Of a stretch of 64,000 bases of DNA, positions 1 through 8,800 are shown piece by piece. Made by a program: the position numbers and the translations under genes. The stretch is from Candidatus Thorarchaeota archaeon (GTDB lineage Archaea > Asgardarchaeota > Thorarchaeia > Thorarchaeales > Thorarchaeaceae): the NCBI GenBank assembly GCA_008080745.1, contig SHMX01000003.1:282971-346970 (forward strand), in the 5' to 3' direction. The stretch's first letter is position 1. The number at the start of each line of letters is the position of its first letter. The notes beneath the pieces were generated by a model, which did no database searches, had not been told where the DNA came from, and saw only the letters and a program-made list of their open reading frames with translations.

Positions 1-1053
1 AATCCATACCACATAACCACGACTACGACTAAAGTTATGCCCCTCAATCTTAACCATTCCTGAAGCCACAATGGCATAAGGAAGATTGTAATCACTTCCC
101 TTTAGCATTGCAGGCCAGAATATACAGTGATGATACACAATATCTTGTCCGATATAATGAACAAGTCGTCCATCACCGGGTTTCCAAAACTTCTCCCATG
201 CATCGGGTTCACCAATTTTCTGTGACCATTGTTCGGTACTTGACATATAGTGTATAGGTGCATCTACCCAGACATAGAGAGTTAGATCATCATCACCAGG
301 GTATTCAACTCCCCAGTCGAGATCACGGGTTATGCACCAATCTTTCAGACCCTCTTTGACCCATCCAAGAGCATAATTCCGGGCGTTCTTAGTCCCATCA
401 ACTTCAGTCAGATATCCTTTGAGAAAATCCTCAAATGCACTTAGTTTGAAGTAGTAGTGCTTTCTGGTTACAGAACGTGTAGGCGAACCACATATGGCAC
501 AACGAGGCATAAGGAGTTCTCCAGGCTCCAGATATCTGCCACATCCTTGATCGCACTCATCACCTCTCGCATCTGCATGACAGTAAGGACATTCTCCACG
601 TACATAACGATCGGGTAATGACCTTCCACAACTATCACAATAGGGCGAATCCAGATCTTTAGGATAGACGTAACCTTTCTCCTGAAGAACGCCTACGATT
701 TGTTTCGTTCGTTCATGATTCTCTGGGTCATCTGTGGTGCCATAGTTATCAAATAGAATATTGAGTTTTGGAAAGGTCTCAACATAATGTTGATGAAATT
801 TCTTATACAATTCTTCTGGACTGACGCCAGCCTTCTCAGCTGCTGTAACAATGGGAGTACCATGTGTATCCGAGCCGCATACGAAAGTGACGTCCACTCG
901 CATTTTCCGAAGGAGTCTGACGAATACATCTGCTGGAACGTAGGTCCGCAGATGGCCAATATGCATGGGTCCACTAGCATATGGTAGTCCACATGTTACT
1001 AGAACGGGTGCGTCGGTAGGATAATTTCTTTTATTTCCGCTAAACTTAGTCAC
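1..1053 (-). CDS. metG: Methionyl-tRNA synthetase, N-terminal part (cut by window edge)
   Basis: This gene charges tRNA-Met with methionine in the cytoplasm. The 351 codons present run from the catalytic N-terminus to the left window edge. Seen: a Rossmann-fold start with GPMHIGH (HIGH motif), a zinc-binding insert with repeated CxxC pairs (CDSCG, CPYC, CAICG), the YVWVDAPI stretch that lines the methionine pocket, and at the edge a KMSKS-equivalent loop reading NFSRSRG. The anticodon-binding domain must lie outside the window. I chose the GTG start at 1051-1053 because the frame reads directly into [20 protein letters not shown] and AAGGAG lies just upstream, although the spacing is short. 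The family assignment is firm. The NFSRS variant instead of K(M/F)SKS is a small oddity. Confidence 0.95.
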   Translation of the reverse strand, partial: MTKFSGNKRNYPTDAPVLVTCGLPYASGPMHIGHLRTYVPADVFVRLLRKMRVDVTFVCGSDTHGTPIVTAAEKAGVSPEELYKKFHQHYVETFPKLNILFDNYGTTDDPENHERTKQIVGVLQEKGYVYPKDLDSPYCDSCGRSLPDRYVRGECPYCHADARGDECDQGCGRYLEPGELLMPRCAICGSPTRSVTRKHYYFKLSAFEDFLKGYLTEVDGTKNARNYALGWVKEGLKDWCITRDLDWGVEYPGDDDLTLYVWVDAPIHYMSSTEQWSQKIGEPDAWEKFWKPGDGRLVHYIGQDIVYHHCIFWPAMLKGSDYNLPYAIVASGMVKIEGHNFSRSRGYVVWI

Positions 1054-1402
1054 ACTCCTTGAAGATATCTGTACGGGATTAGAAAGAGAAACCACTTATT
1101 CAGTCTGTCAATGTTCTCAAATTCAGCAACAGATAAAATATTGCTTAGGTTCTCTCGGTTGATTTCTTGATGTGAAGTGGTTATGTGTTCTATGAGTTCT
1201 TGTTCCCGCCTTAGAATAGTATGCGTTTCGAGTAATTATACAGATATAACTCTAACGATAGATAGTATACAACATGTAAAAACACCACGAATTATTGCAT
1301 CTAAAGAACTTGAAAACTGGATTTGAGAACGAACGCGTACAAGTAATAGATATAGGTCACCATTTCAATCATATATTTTGTTCCGGGTTGATGAGGATGG
1401 CA
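1054..1402. other. Intergenic region between divergent metG and permease genes
   Basis: About 350 bases between two divergently transcribed genes. It is AT-rich, with several TATA-like stretches around 1230-1270, and should hold promoters in both directions. The reading frame of the downstream permease is open back to a TTG at 1295. Those extra residues do not look like permease sequence, so I leave them out. I see no RNA gene or repeat here. Confidence 0.4.
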
Positions 1403-2722
1403 ATGGATAAAAAAATATCACTACTTGGAATCATTGGTATCGGTCTAGGTACCGTGATTGGTTCCGGCATATGGAAGGATTCACTCCTATGGGCGGATTC
1501 CGCAAGCATATTCAGCATTCCTGCGGTATTTCTAGCATGGTTGCTTATGTTTTGTGCGGGGCTGGCTTATGCGGAAAGCGTAAGTATGTTTCCACAGGGC
1601 GGTGGTCCGTATAGCTATGTCGGTGGAGCTTTTGGAAGAAATGCAGGTTCCTTTGTGGGAATCATGTATCTAATTGCATATTACATAATAGGCTCAGTAT
1701 TGTGTTTTCTTACAGCACTGTTCGGACTGGCTGCAATAGATCTGGCGTTACTAAATAATAGTCTGCTATTAACGTTGGTCACAATAATCATATTTGTAAT
1801 CATGACAATTCTTCCAAACATATCAAGTTACAAGAACTTTGGAATTGTAGCTTTCGTTTGGTCAATCGCAAAAATTGTACTTGTTGTTGGTGTCTTTTCA
1901 TTCCTAATTTTCAGTTGGTCTCCGACTGTAATTAGCATTCCAGATCTGGCAGGATTCCAGAATGCCATTAACTCCAGCATTTGGGCACTGCTTGGCTTTG
2001 AGGTCATGCTGGTCTTTGCGGGTGAAACTGAAGAAGCAGAAAAAACACTCCCTAAAGCTATAACTATTGCTTTACCAATATTCTTGATTCTATACATTTT
2101 AGTTTCAGCTCTGGCATCAGGGATAATTCCAATGGGTTCACTACCCGAGGGTATAGGATCAGTTGGGTTATTGATTCTACTAGCAACCAGCACGGGGATT
2201 CCAGCCTCAACAGTTTTCGCCTTTGGTGCAATATCTGCAGGTGGTACAGCGTATATCATGTTAGCAATGTGTACTAAGCAGACACGAATCCTAGCAAATG
2301 ATGAGGTGTTACCCAAGAAACTTGCTGGAAAGGAAACTGGATTTGACCTGTCCGTAGTTATGACCATGTTAGTTGGTGGAGCAATTGCAGGAATTATGGT
2401 AGGTACTAATCCCATATGGGCAGACTCAATTGATGTCTTTGCAACAGTTGGAGTAGCACTAGTATTGATATCAGCAATGCTCCCGGCCGGGCTTACAGCT
2501 TTAGTTCTTCGAAGAAGGCTCCCTGCACTGGATAGACCATTCAAAACACCATTATATCAGGTGGTATTCAGTTTGGCTATCCTATTGAGCATATATTTGG
2601 TAGCACTAAACTTTTCAAACCCTGCTTGGTTCTTACCATCGATTATCATCTTTGCGATAGTATTAGTAGTTAGTGCGGTCCTAGTCTTTGCAAAGAAGAA
2701 AACAGAGGAATCCATGGCATAA
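1403..2722 (+). CDS. APC-family amino acid/polyamine permease
   Basis: A predicted secondary transporter of the amino acid-polyamine-organocation superfamily in the cytoplasmic membrane. The 439 residues form about twelve hydrophobic segments. The first carries the family signature GIIGIGLGTVIGSGIW, the broken helix 1 with its GxGxxxGxGI substrate-binding loop. The sixth-helix region reads WALLGFEVMLVFAGETEEAEKTLP, typical of APC helix 6 and the following loop. The substrate cannot be read from sequence. I take ATG 1403 because GAGG at 1393-1396 sits six bases upstream. ATG 1391 and 1397 are in-frame alternatives. A 12-bp terminator-like hairpin follows the stop. Confidence 0.88.
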   Translation: MDKKISLLGIIGIGLGTVIGSGIWKDSLLWADSASIFSIPAVFLAWLLMFCAGLAYAESVSMFPQGGGPYSYVGGAFGRNAGSFVGIMYLIAYYIIGSVLCFLTALFGLAAIDLALLNNSLLLTLVTIIIFVIMTILPNISSYKNFGIVAFVWSIAKIVLVVGVFSFLIFSWSPTVISIPDLAGFQNAINSSIWALLGFEVMLVFAGETEEAEKTLPKAITIALPIFLILYILVSALASGIIPMGSLPEGIGSVGLLILLATSTGIPASTVFAFGAISAGGTAYIMLAMCTKQTRILANDEVLPKKLAGKETGFDLSVVMTMLVGGAIAGIMVGTNPIWADSIDVFATVGVALVLISAMLPAGLTALVLRRRLPALDRPFKTPLYQVVFSLAILLSIYLVALNFSNPAWFLPSIIIFAIVLVVSAVLVFAKKKTEESMA

Positions 2723-2747
2723 TACAAATTCCAAATAGTACAAAAGG

Positions 2748-2782
2748 ATGACAAGCAGATTTTTACGTCTTCTGCTTGTCAT
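2748..2782 (+). terminator. Perfect 12-bp hairpin, likely terminator of the permease gene
   Basis: ATGACAAGCAGA at 2748-2759 is matched exactly by TCTGCTTGTCAT at 2771-2782, with an 11-base loop that contains TTTTT. It lies 25 bases after the permease stop and 24 bases before the next start codon. It could terminate the permease mRNA or be a leader structure of the downstream gene. Confidence 0.7.
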
Positions 2783-2806
2783 TTATTCTAGTAAGAGGTA
2801 ACATGC

Positions 2807-3469
2807 ATGCCCAAAATAACGATAAAATGTGTTTGTGGTGAAATTTTTCAACCAGACATCGATTTAGAGAGATATAAAGAGGAGCTAAGTCGAACAGGAT
2901 TGATTCCACTACTAGTTTCTCACAAGGACCATTTTGTTACGGTTTACCTTGATAAAAATGGATCAGTTCGGGGAGTTGAGAGAATAATTCTAGTTGAAGA
3001 TGATACTACTACACAAGTCGCATCTGAAGAATTCGACATCCAATCGATTCAAAAGACTGTCTTGGACTTGGCTAAGGATGTAGACCCTTCAGAGGAGTAC
3101 GAAAAATATGTTTCCATTCTACTCTTCAAAATTAAACAACCTGAAGCCCTTTTTGTTGCAGGAGAGATAATAGGTCGTAGAATGTGGATGAAATGGAGAG
3201 AGGCAATACTGAGGTTAGGTGCCAAATATGTGCCCAAACTCGATTTGATCATCAAGACCGAGCTCAAGCCCCTTTTGGATAAAGTCGGAACTGCTAATCT
3301 ACATGGTAACAATGAAGTTCTCATTACTAATTGTACAGCACCACAGTTCGTGGTTGGTCTTGCACAAGGGGTACTAAATGCTATCTCCGCTGCTGCCAAG
3401 TCAGATATTAGAATAAAAATCGAGTATTCGATTGAAGCAAATAATGTCATGCTAACTGTTGTGACTTGA
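2807..3469 (+). CDS. Uncharacterised CxCG-containing protein, possible C-terminal V4R-like fold
   Basis: A 220-residue soluble protein that I do not recognise with confidence. The N-terminus begins MPKITIKCVCGEIF with a CxC pair, followed by a beta-rich segment (HKDHFVTVYLDKNGSVRGVE) that looks like a small ligand-binding or zinc-ribbon-like domain. The remainder is helical (about residues 85-170), then LITNCTAPQFVVGLAQGVLNAI and a beta-rich end. The Cys-then-GLAQG arrangement loosely recalls V4R/heme-NO-binding-like domains, but this is only a resemblance. AGAGGT lies seven bases before ATG 2807, which fixes the start. The gene stands alone between a hairpin and an AT-rich spacer, so context suggests no function. 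Confidence 0.75.
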   Translation: MPKITIKCVCGEIFQPDIDLERYKEELSRTGLIPLLVSHKDHFVTVYLDKNGSVRGVERIILVEDDTTTQVASEEFDIQSIQKTVLDLAKDVDPSEEYEKYVSILLFKIKQPEALFVAGEIIGRRMWMKWREAILRLGAKYVPKLDLIIKTELKPLLDKVGTANLHGNNEVLITNCTAPQFVVGLAQGVLNAISAAAKSDIRIKIEYSIEANNVMLTVVT

Positions 3470-3623
3470 TATTAGACGATTCGGACAAAGGTTAACCAAG
3501 CAAATCTTGATACCATGTATTCTAAGAGTATAGTATACAGAGTACGGCTCTATTATTTTCTAGCAATCTGGAATATAATAAGTGAATTAAATAGGGCAAA
3601 GTTATCTCAACAGCAAGATTCTG

Positions 3624-5366
3624 ATGGCATTTGCAGAAGCAGTTACAACCGAGCGAGCCGAATACCTAATATACACGGTATTTCCTTTAGCGATTTCATT
3701 CTGGTTCATTTCTTCAATTGTGCAGAACCCATTCGAATTCATAGCCTATGTCAGTGTATCCTCAAGTCTCCTAACTATATTCCTGTTCGAGCTCCGCTTA
3801 GATGACTCGCTCGTGAAATGGTTCTATAACAGATTAACAGACACTCATAAGGAAGATTTTGGAAGATCGTTTGTCAGTTGGAATGTCTTTCTGAAAATCT
3901 GGCAAAACCCAGTTATAGAAGCTCCACAAATGATGTCGGATGGAGGGAAAACAATCAATAGAGTAATTGCTGAGAGTACGCAAAGAGTGGTAGAGAGTTA
4001 TGCTATCAGAAAACGACTCTGGTCGATTAGAGGGTCAATCTATCTGTTTCTCTCAATTCCTTTTCTCATATGGGTGGGTGTTCGATTTATCAAAGATACA
4101 AATATTGGATCTACAATCTCATTTCTATTCATACCTACCATAATTGATACCGCTGGTTTGTTGATTCCAACCCTCTTGATTAGTACTGGTTTCTGGCTGA
4201 TTCAGATTCTTTTCAATATGCATAGATACCGTTCCTTCCGAGAGGAGCTAAAAAATCTTGTAATTTTCAGATATGCGCAAAAACTCTTGGCAAATGATGC
4301 TCTTGAAAATCCTGAATGTTATGTGGACAATCAAGACCTTGAAAGAATCAACCTTCAACAAGAATTAATTTTTCTTGATAGGGTAATCTCACGCGATGAT
4401 TGGGCTGTGTTCATGGATAGATGGAGACCTGTTAGACAGAATGTTGAAAGACGAGGTAGAGTACGATTTCGAGAGAACATGATCGATGAGCTCTTTGCTA
4501 ATTGGCTAGCCCATTGTGTTGTCAGTCAAGATGGAAGGAGAAACAATAACCAGATACTGGAATCAGCCAGGGTTTTGGCAATGAATATCCATTACATTGG
4601 AGAGTTCTTGGAAAAGACCAATTCCATAAAACTGGGCCATCACAGTCGCGCAGTTGCAGAGTTCACTATTGACCTCTATTATGATATTACAAACTTCGAT
4701 CCCAAAAACAAAGAAACGAAAAAAGGGGTTCTAAAGCGAATTACTTCATTTATCAAGTATGATTACAAAGACTACGAATTTGCACCCATGACCATACGAA
4801 TGCTCTTGAAAATGATGAATCCGGTATATCTGGCATCCAGAGCAACATCCAAACTGTTGAATGATACACCACGAGGAAATGAAGACCTTACGATGTCTTT
4901 TGGAAGATTTGTTTCTCAAAAAATGATACAATATTTCATCGGACGAATACCGGAAACAAAATTGGAAGAGTTACAAGAGAACATCTCTAAGACTCATACA
5001 ATTCGATGTAATGATTTTACAAACCTGACTGTTACCCTCGTCTCTCTAGCACAACAGGAAGGTGCAAAAACCGGTCTCTGGAAGAATTTGGACGGTTCAG
5101 AACAAATTGATACTTTAGAAACACTTCTCGATTGGCTGACCAATCATGAAAAAGAACAAGGTGTCATTATTGAAAGTTTTCTGAGAGAAGCTGGGGTTAG
5201 AGCAAGAAAGGCATTTCTGAGGGACCCTGATTGGTGGCCCGTCATTAGGAATACACAGCAGGAATTCATTGGTCGTATTCTAAGTGAGGATATTCAATAT
5301 AGTTCGAAGGTTAGAAGAGAGTTCTTAGACCTCCCATTCATAAAAGAAATCATGAAAGAAGAATAG
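3624..5366 (+). CDS. Uncharacterised membrane protein with large cytoplasmic region
   Basis: This 580-residue protein matches no family I recognise. Hydrophobic segments cluster in the first 200 residues: roughly residues 12-55 (two helices), then 135-155 and 165-200. They are followed by about 380 residues of charged, helix-rich sequence without an obvious catalytic motif. The most likely topology is an N-terminal bundle of about four membrane helices with a large soluble domain, probably cytoplasmic. There is no signal peptide. No good SD precedes ATG 3624, so the transcript may be leaderless. The next gene downstream is convergent, with a hairpin at 5398-5422 between them. Confidence 0.7.
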   Translation: MAFAEAVTTERAEYLIYTVFPLAISFWFISSIVQNPFEFIAYVSVSSSLLTIFLFELRLDDSLVKWFYNRLTDTHKEDFGRSFVSWNVFLKIWQNPVIEAPQMMSDGGKTINRVIAESTQRVVESYAIRKRLWSIRGSIYLFLSIPFLIWVGVRFIKDTNIGSTISFLFIPTIIDTAGLLIPTLLISTGFWLIQILFNMHRYRSFREELKNLVIFRYAQKLLANDALENPECYVDNQDLERINLQQELIFLDRVISRDDWAVFMDRWRPVRQNVERRGRVRFRENMIDELFANWLAHCVVSQDGRRNNNQILESARVLAMNIHYIGEFLEKTNSIKLGHHSRAVAEFTIDLYYDITNFDPKNKETKKGVLKRITSFIKYDYKDYEFAPMTIRMLLKMMNPVYLASRATSKLLNDTPRGNEDLTMSFGRFVSQKMIQYFIGRIPETKLEELQENISKTHTIRCNDFTNLTVTLVSLAQQEGAKTGLWKNLDGSEQIDTLETLLDWLTNHEKEQGVIIESFLREAGVRARKAFLRDPDWWPVIRNTQQEFIGRILSEDIQYSSKVRREFLDLPFIKEIMKEE

Positions 5367-5397
5367 AAATTGGACTTTTTTTGTTTAGTGAAAAAGG

Positions 5398-5422
5398 TGT
5401 GGGAGTCAAAGTAACTCCCACA
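5398..5422. terminator. Bidirectional terminator-like hairpin between convergent genes
   Basis: TGTGGGAGT at 5398-5406 pairs perfectly with ACTCCCACA at 5414-5422 around a seven-base loop. A run of seven T lies about 20 bases upstream. A second, smaller inverted repeat (CATTCG 5443-5448 / CGAATG 5456-5461) follows. Both lie between the ends of two convergent genes, which fits termination from either side. Confidence 0.65.
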
Positions 5423-5494
5423 TTGTCTCAGAGCCGGGAGGGCATTCGGAGACAGCGAATGTTGACCTCATTTTTACATGAGGAGCATAATGGT

Positions 5495-5647
5495 CTAAGA
5501 GCCAGAATACAAGTAGCGTAATGCTCTGGCATCAGCATCGGTGGGATCTCTGTCACTTTCTAGTAGTCCGTACAGGACATTCAATACTTCAGCATTTTTC
5601 TGTAAGGTTGAGGTAGGTCTTGGATATTTGTGTTCAGAATGGGCCAT
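5495..5647 (-). CDS. Small hypothetical protein, 50 residues
   Basis: A short gene encoding a hydrophilic protein that begins MAHSEHKYPRPTSTLQKNAE and continues with a helix (VLNVLYGLLE) and an acidic turn (SDRDPTDADA). GGAG sits eight bases before ATG at 5645-5647, a convincing ribosome binding site. An in-frame ATG six codons upstream overlaps that SD and is less likely. The composition and the SD make it look like a real gene. I do not recognise the family. It is transcribed toward the hairpin pair at 5398-5461. A structural role or a small helical adaptor are both possible, and I assign no function. Confidence 0.6.
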   Translation of the reverse strand: MAHSEHKYPRPTSTLQKNAEVLNVLYGLLESDRDPTDADARALRYLYSGS

Positions 5648-5899
5648 TTTTCGCGTCTCCTTCATATTCACTTATCAAGGTACAACTAACCTCTACTTCC
5701 ATTGGAGTGCTAATAAGGATACGTCAAACCCATACCTTACCCAGGTAACATCTGGAAAATACCTTGGTCTTAGTAGAGAAATACACATTTAGAAGGCTGA
5801 GAAGTAGAGAAGGGGCTAATTCTGTAACTCTAATAGAAATGATTCCAGAAGAAATAATCGGGGGATGGTCTTTTTGATTAGCAGCTAAAATGAGATGAT

Positions 5900-8800
5900 T
5901 TACTCTATTTCCATATCAGAAGTCAAATCAAGCGAATTCAATTCGGACTGACCAACCTGTTGAAGCAGTCCAAGTTCGTAGGCTTCCATAATGAGAAGAT
6001 AAGTATCAGCAACACGGATTCCACAGCTCGCCATGCTTCTAGCAAGTTCTACTAGTTTGAAAGATTCAGAGTCTAACTTGTTGACACCCTCAAGGATGCA
6101 ATTGAACTTCTCAGAATATTCAATTTCAGATCTAAAGCGGTAATCAGCAAGCAGAAAGCCATCCATCACATTATCAAAAATCTGGTCGAGGGTATCAATG
6201 GTTTCATCGTCATGGACTTGAGAGGTTTCGACCGACACCGAGTCATCGAGTAGATCACCGACTCTACGTGCGTATTCAATCATTTTCTTTTCTTGTTCTT
6301 TTGAAGCAGGGTTGATTGTTATGAATGCGCACATCAACTCCTGAGTGGGCACAATACGGAGAATATCTGAAATTGGGATTACTTGGAATAGTGTATCTCT
6401 TTCGTTCTCTTCAAATTCGGATTGGAAGTGAGTTATTGCAGTGATGAAAGCACCAATCATGCCTTCTTCAAAACCACCTTTGATTGCTCGGGAATAGATA
6501 GGCAAACCACTTACTTTGTGTAAGACAACAAGGCCAATGAGATTGTTAGCATCATCGAAACGATTCTTTATGTTCATCGCACGAACGAATTTTTCGTGTT
6601 CTTTTTGTTTCTTATATCTGTAACCAACAACGGACAGAACAACGGCCGCAACAATTCCGATTGCAGCGCTTCCGTAGAGGGTAATAGTACGCATTATCTC
6701 CGCTGCAACATCGGGAACGGTAGTAATCGTGGTGGAAAACGCACTAGATAGCTGAGACAGTTCTTTATCAACTGTGATAGAGAGAACATAACCGGATTCA
6801 CCAGGCCAGGGCGGGGTAATTGTTGTAGAGTAAACTCCCGATTCACTTTCATCTAAGATGCCAGTTACCGGGGATATTCCCTCGGCGGATAGTCTATACT
6901 CAACATAAGCTCCTGTTGCGGGTGCACCTGTGTCACTCTCAATAAGCTCTATCTGGATATTCAAAGGCCGTCCTTGTTGCCAGACGATTGGTTCGATGGA
7001 GATTCCCAGAGGTATTTCTTCAACCTGATAATTGAAAGTACCTTGTTGAGATTCGAAACCAATCCTGCTGAAAACAAACTGAACCCGATAAGTTCCAATC
7101 TCCAGGGGAGAAACTGTGATATTATAAACACCATTACCTATCGAAATCCAATCAACCCATTCAAATCCAGTGCCAGAAGCAGAAATATCTGCATTCTCAA
7201 TCCCGTCAAGAGATGACTCTTCTAAGAAAGAGAATTGAAAAGTGTGATTTCGTGTGACAGTTAATGGAGTATTCGGACTAAATATTTGGAGCTCAGAAGC
7301 AATAGGACGAATCTCAATAATGATATCAATATTTGCGGATTGATAATTGTCCTTTGAGGCTGTTATTATTACAGACCAAATACCCGGTTCATCTGAATCG
7401 AAACTAATGATATAGCCTTCACCATTCTTTATGATATTCCAAGAGAGGCCTTCTAGATCAAGCCCAGAAATAGTGATTGTTCCAGATGTGATGTTCTCTG
7501 ACAAGTCGGTCCTTTCGTAGTATAGTGACAAATTATACTCTTCACCATATACGGTACTAATAGTTGACACTCCTAACGGATTGACTATTTTTGTCGGTAC
7601 ATCAACTATTGTGATGGTTAGAGATGTACTTGCGTCTAAATGATTAGGGACAGTAGATACAAACACTAATTGATAGGAACCAGTAGTGTTGATCGCCATT
7701 ATAATTGAATAATTTCCATCTCCAGATTCACTAAATTCGTAGATTGGAACATTATCTGGGAGATTGATGCAGGATATCGTTGCACCTTCAATACTGCCAC
7801 CTGTTGAATTCACTAAGGTGAAACTAACCTCCATTTCTTGGTTAATGACTTGGATGGAAGTTGAAATATCCACACTTAGGATAGCAGACTCGTTTGTGAA
7901 AGATAGAGTAAAAGATACAATCTGTGTGTTATGATTGGTCTTGTTAGCTTGAATTACAATAGAGTAAGTAGCAGAACTTGTTGCTGATAACGAGAAGGAA
8001 TAGACTCCATCTCCATGAGGAATAGAACTACCGTAAACTAGACCTGTTGAGGGTGTTACCGTAATAATCTGAACAGTAGCATCATCAAGACCATGGCCAG
8101 TAAAATTAACATATTCAACGAATACCTCATAGGTTTGACCATAGGATATCGCTGCTGCAGAGCCATTCAGGATGGTCATATCCGTTTCTATTGTATTGAC
8201 GAAAAGGAATAGAGTATCCTCCGCAAATTCATAGTAGCTCTTTGTTGCTTTGAAAGAAATAGAGTAACTGCCAGAGAGTTGACCGGTTATATTTACGGAA
8301 TAGTTACCATTCCCCAGATGGGTTATCGGGCTTAGTTCAAGACCACCAGAATCCCCAGTATAAGAAATATCAATGGTTGCACCATCTATGTCGTTTCCAA
8401 AGGAGTCTTCAAAGTGGAGTACGGCAGTATGGTTTGAGAATAGACCAATCTGAGCTGTGTCACTATCTAGTTGTAGTTGATTGTTAGCATATACAGCGCG
8501 AATGATGAAACTACAAGTAGCATTATCAAAATAGTCGACCGATGCATTAACGATAACAGTGTTATTCCCAGGAGAAATAAGAGATGTGTCAAAGTCCGCT
8601 TCCCACGAGTTTCTAACATCATTTGGAGAAAAGATAATCTCTGTATTAGACCAGTTAGCAACTATCAATGCAGAGGTCATGATGTACTCTCCATTCTCAG
8701 CATCGATAAAACGGACAAAATTCGTTATTGTTTCACCAGCTTCGGTTTCGATATAGCTATTAACTTCAATCAATATGGATTGATGATGAATTTCGAATGT

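Noticed and set aside
1295-1402. N-terminal extension of the permease from TTG 1295
   Set aside because: The added residues are not permease-like, and the GAGG before ATG 1403 gives a better start.
1828-2544. 238-residue frame opposite the permease
   Set aside because: It is a mirror of the permease coding sequence, Ser/Pro/Ile-rich and without any start signal.
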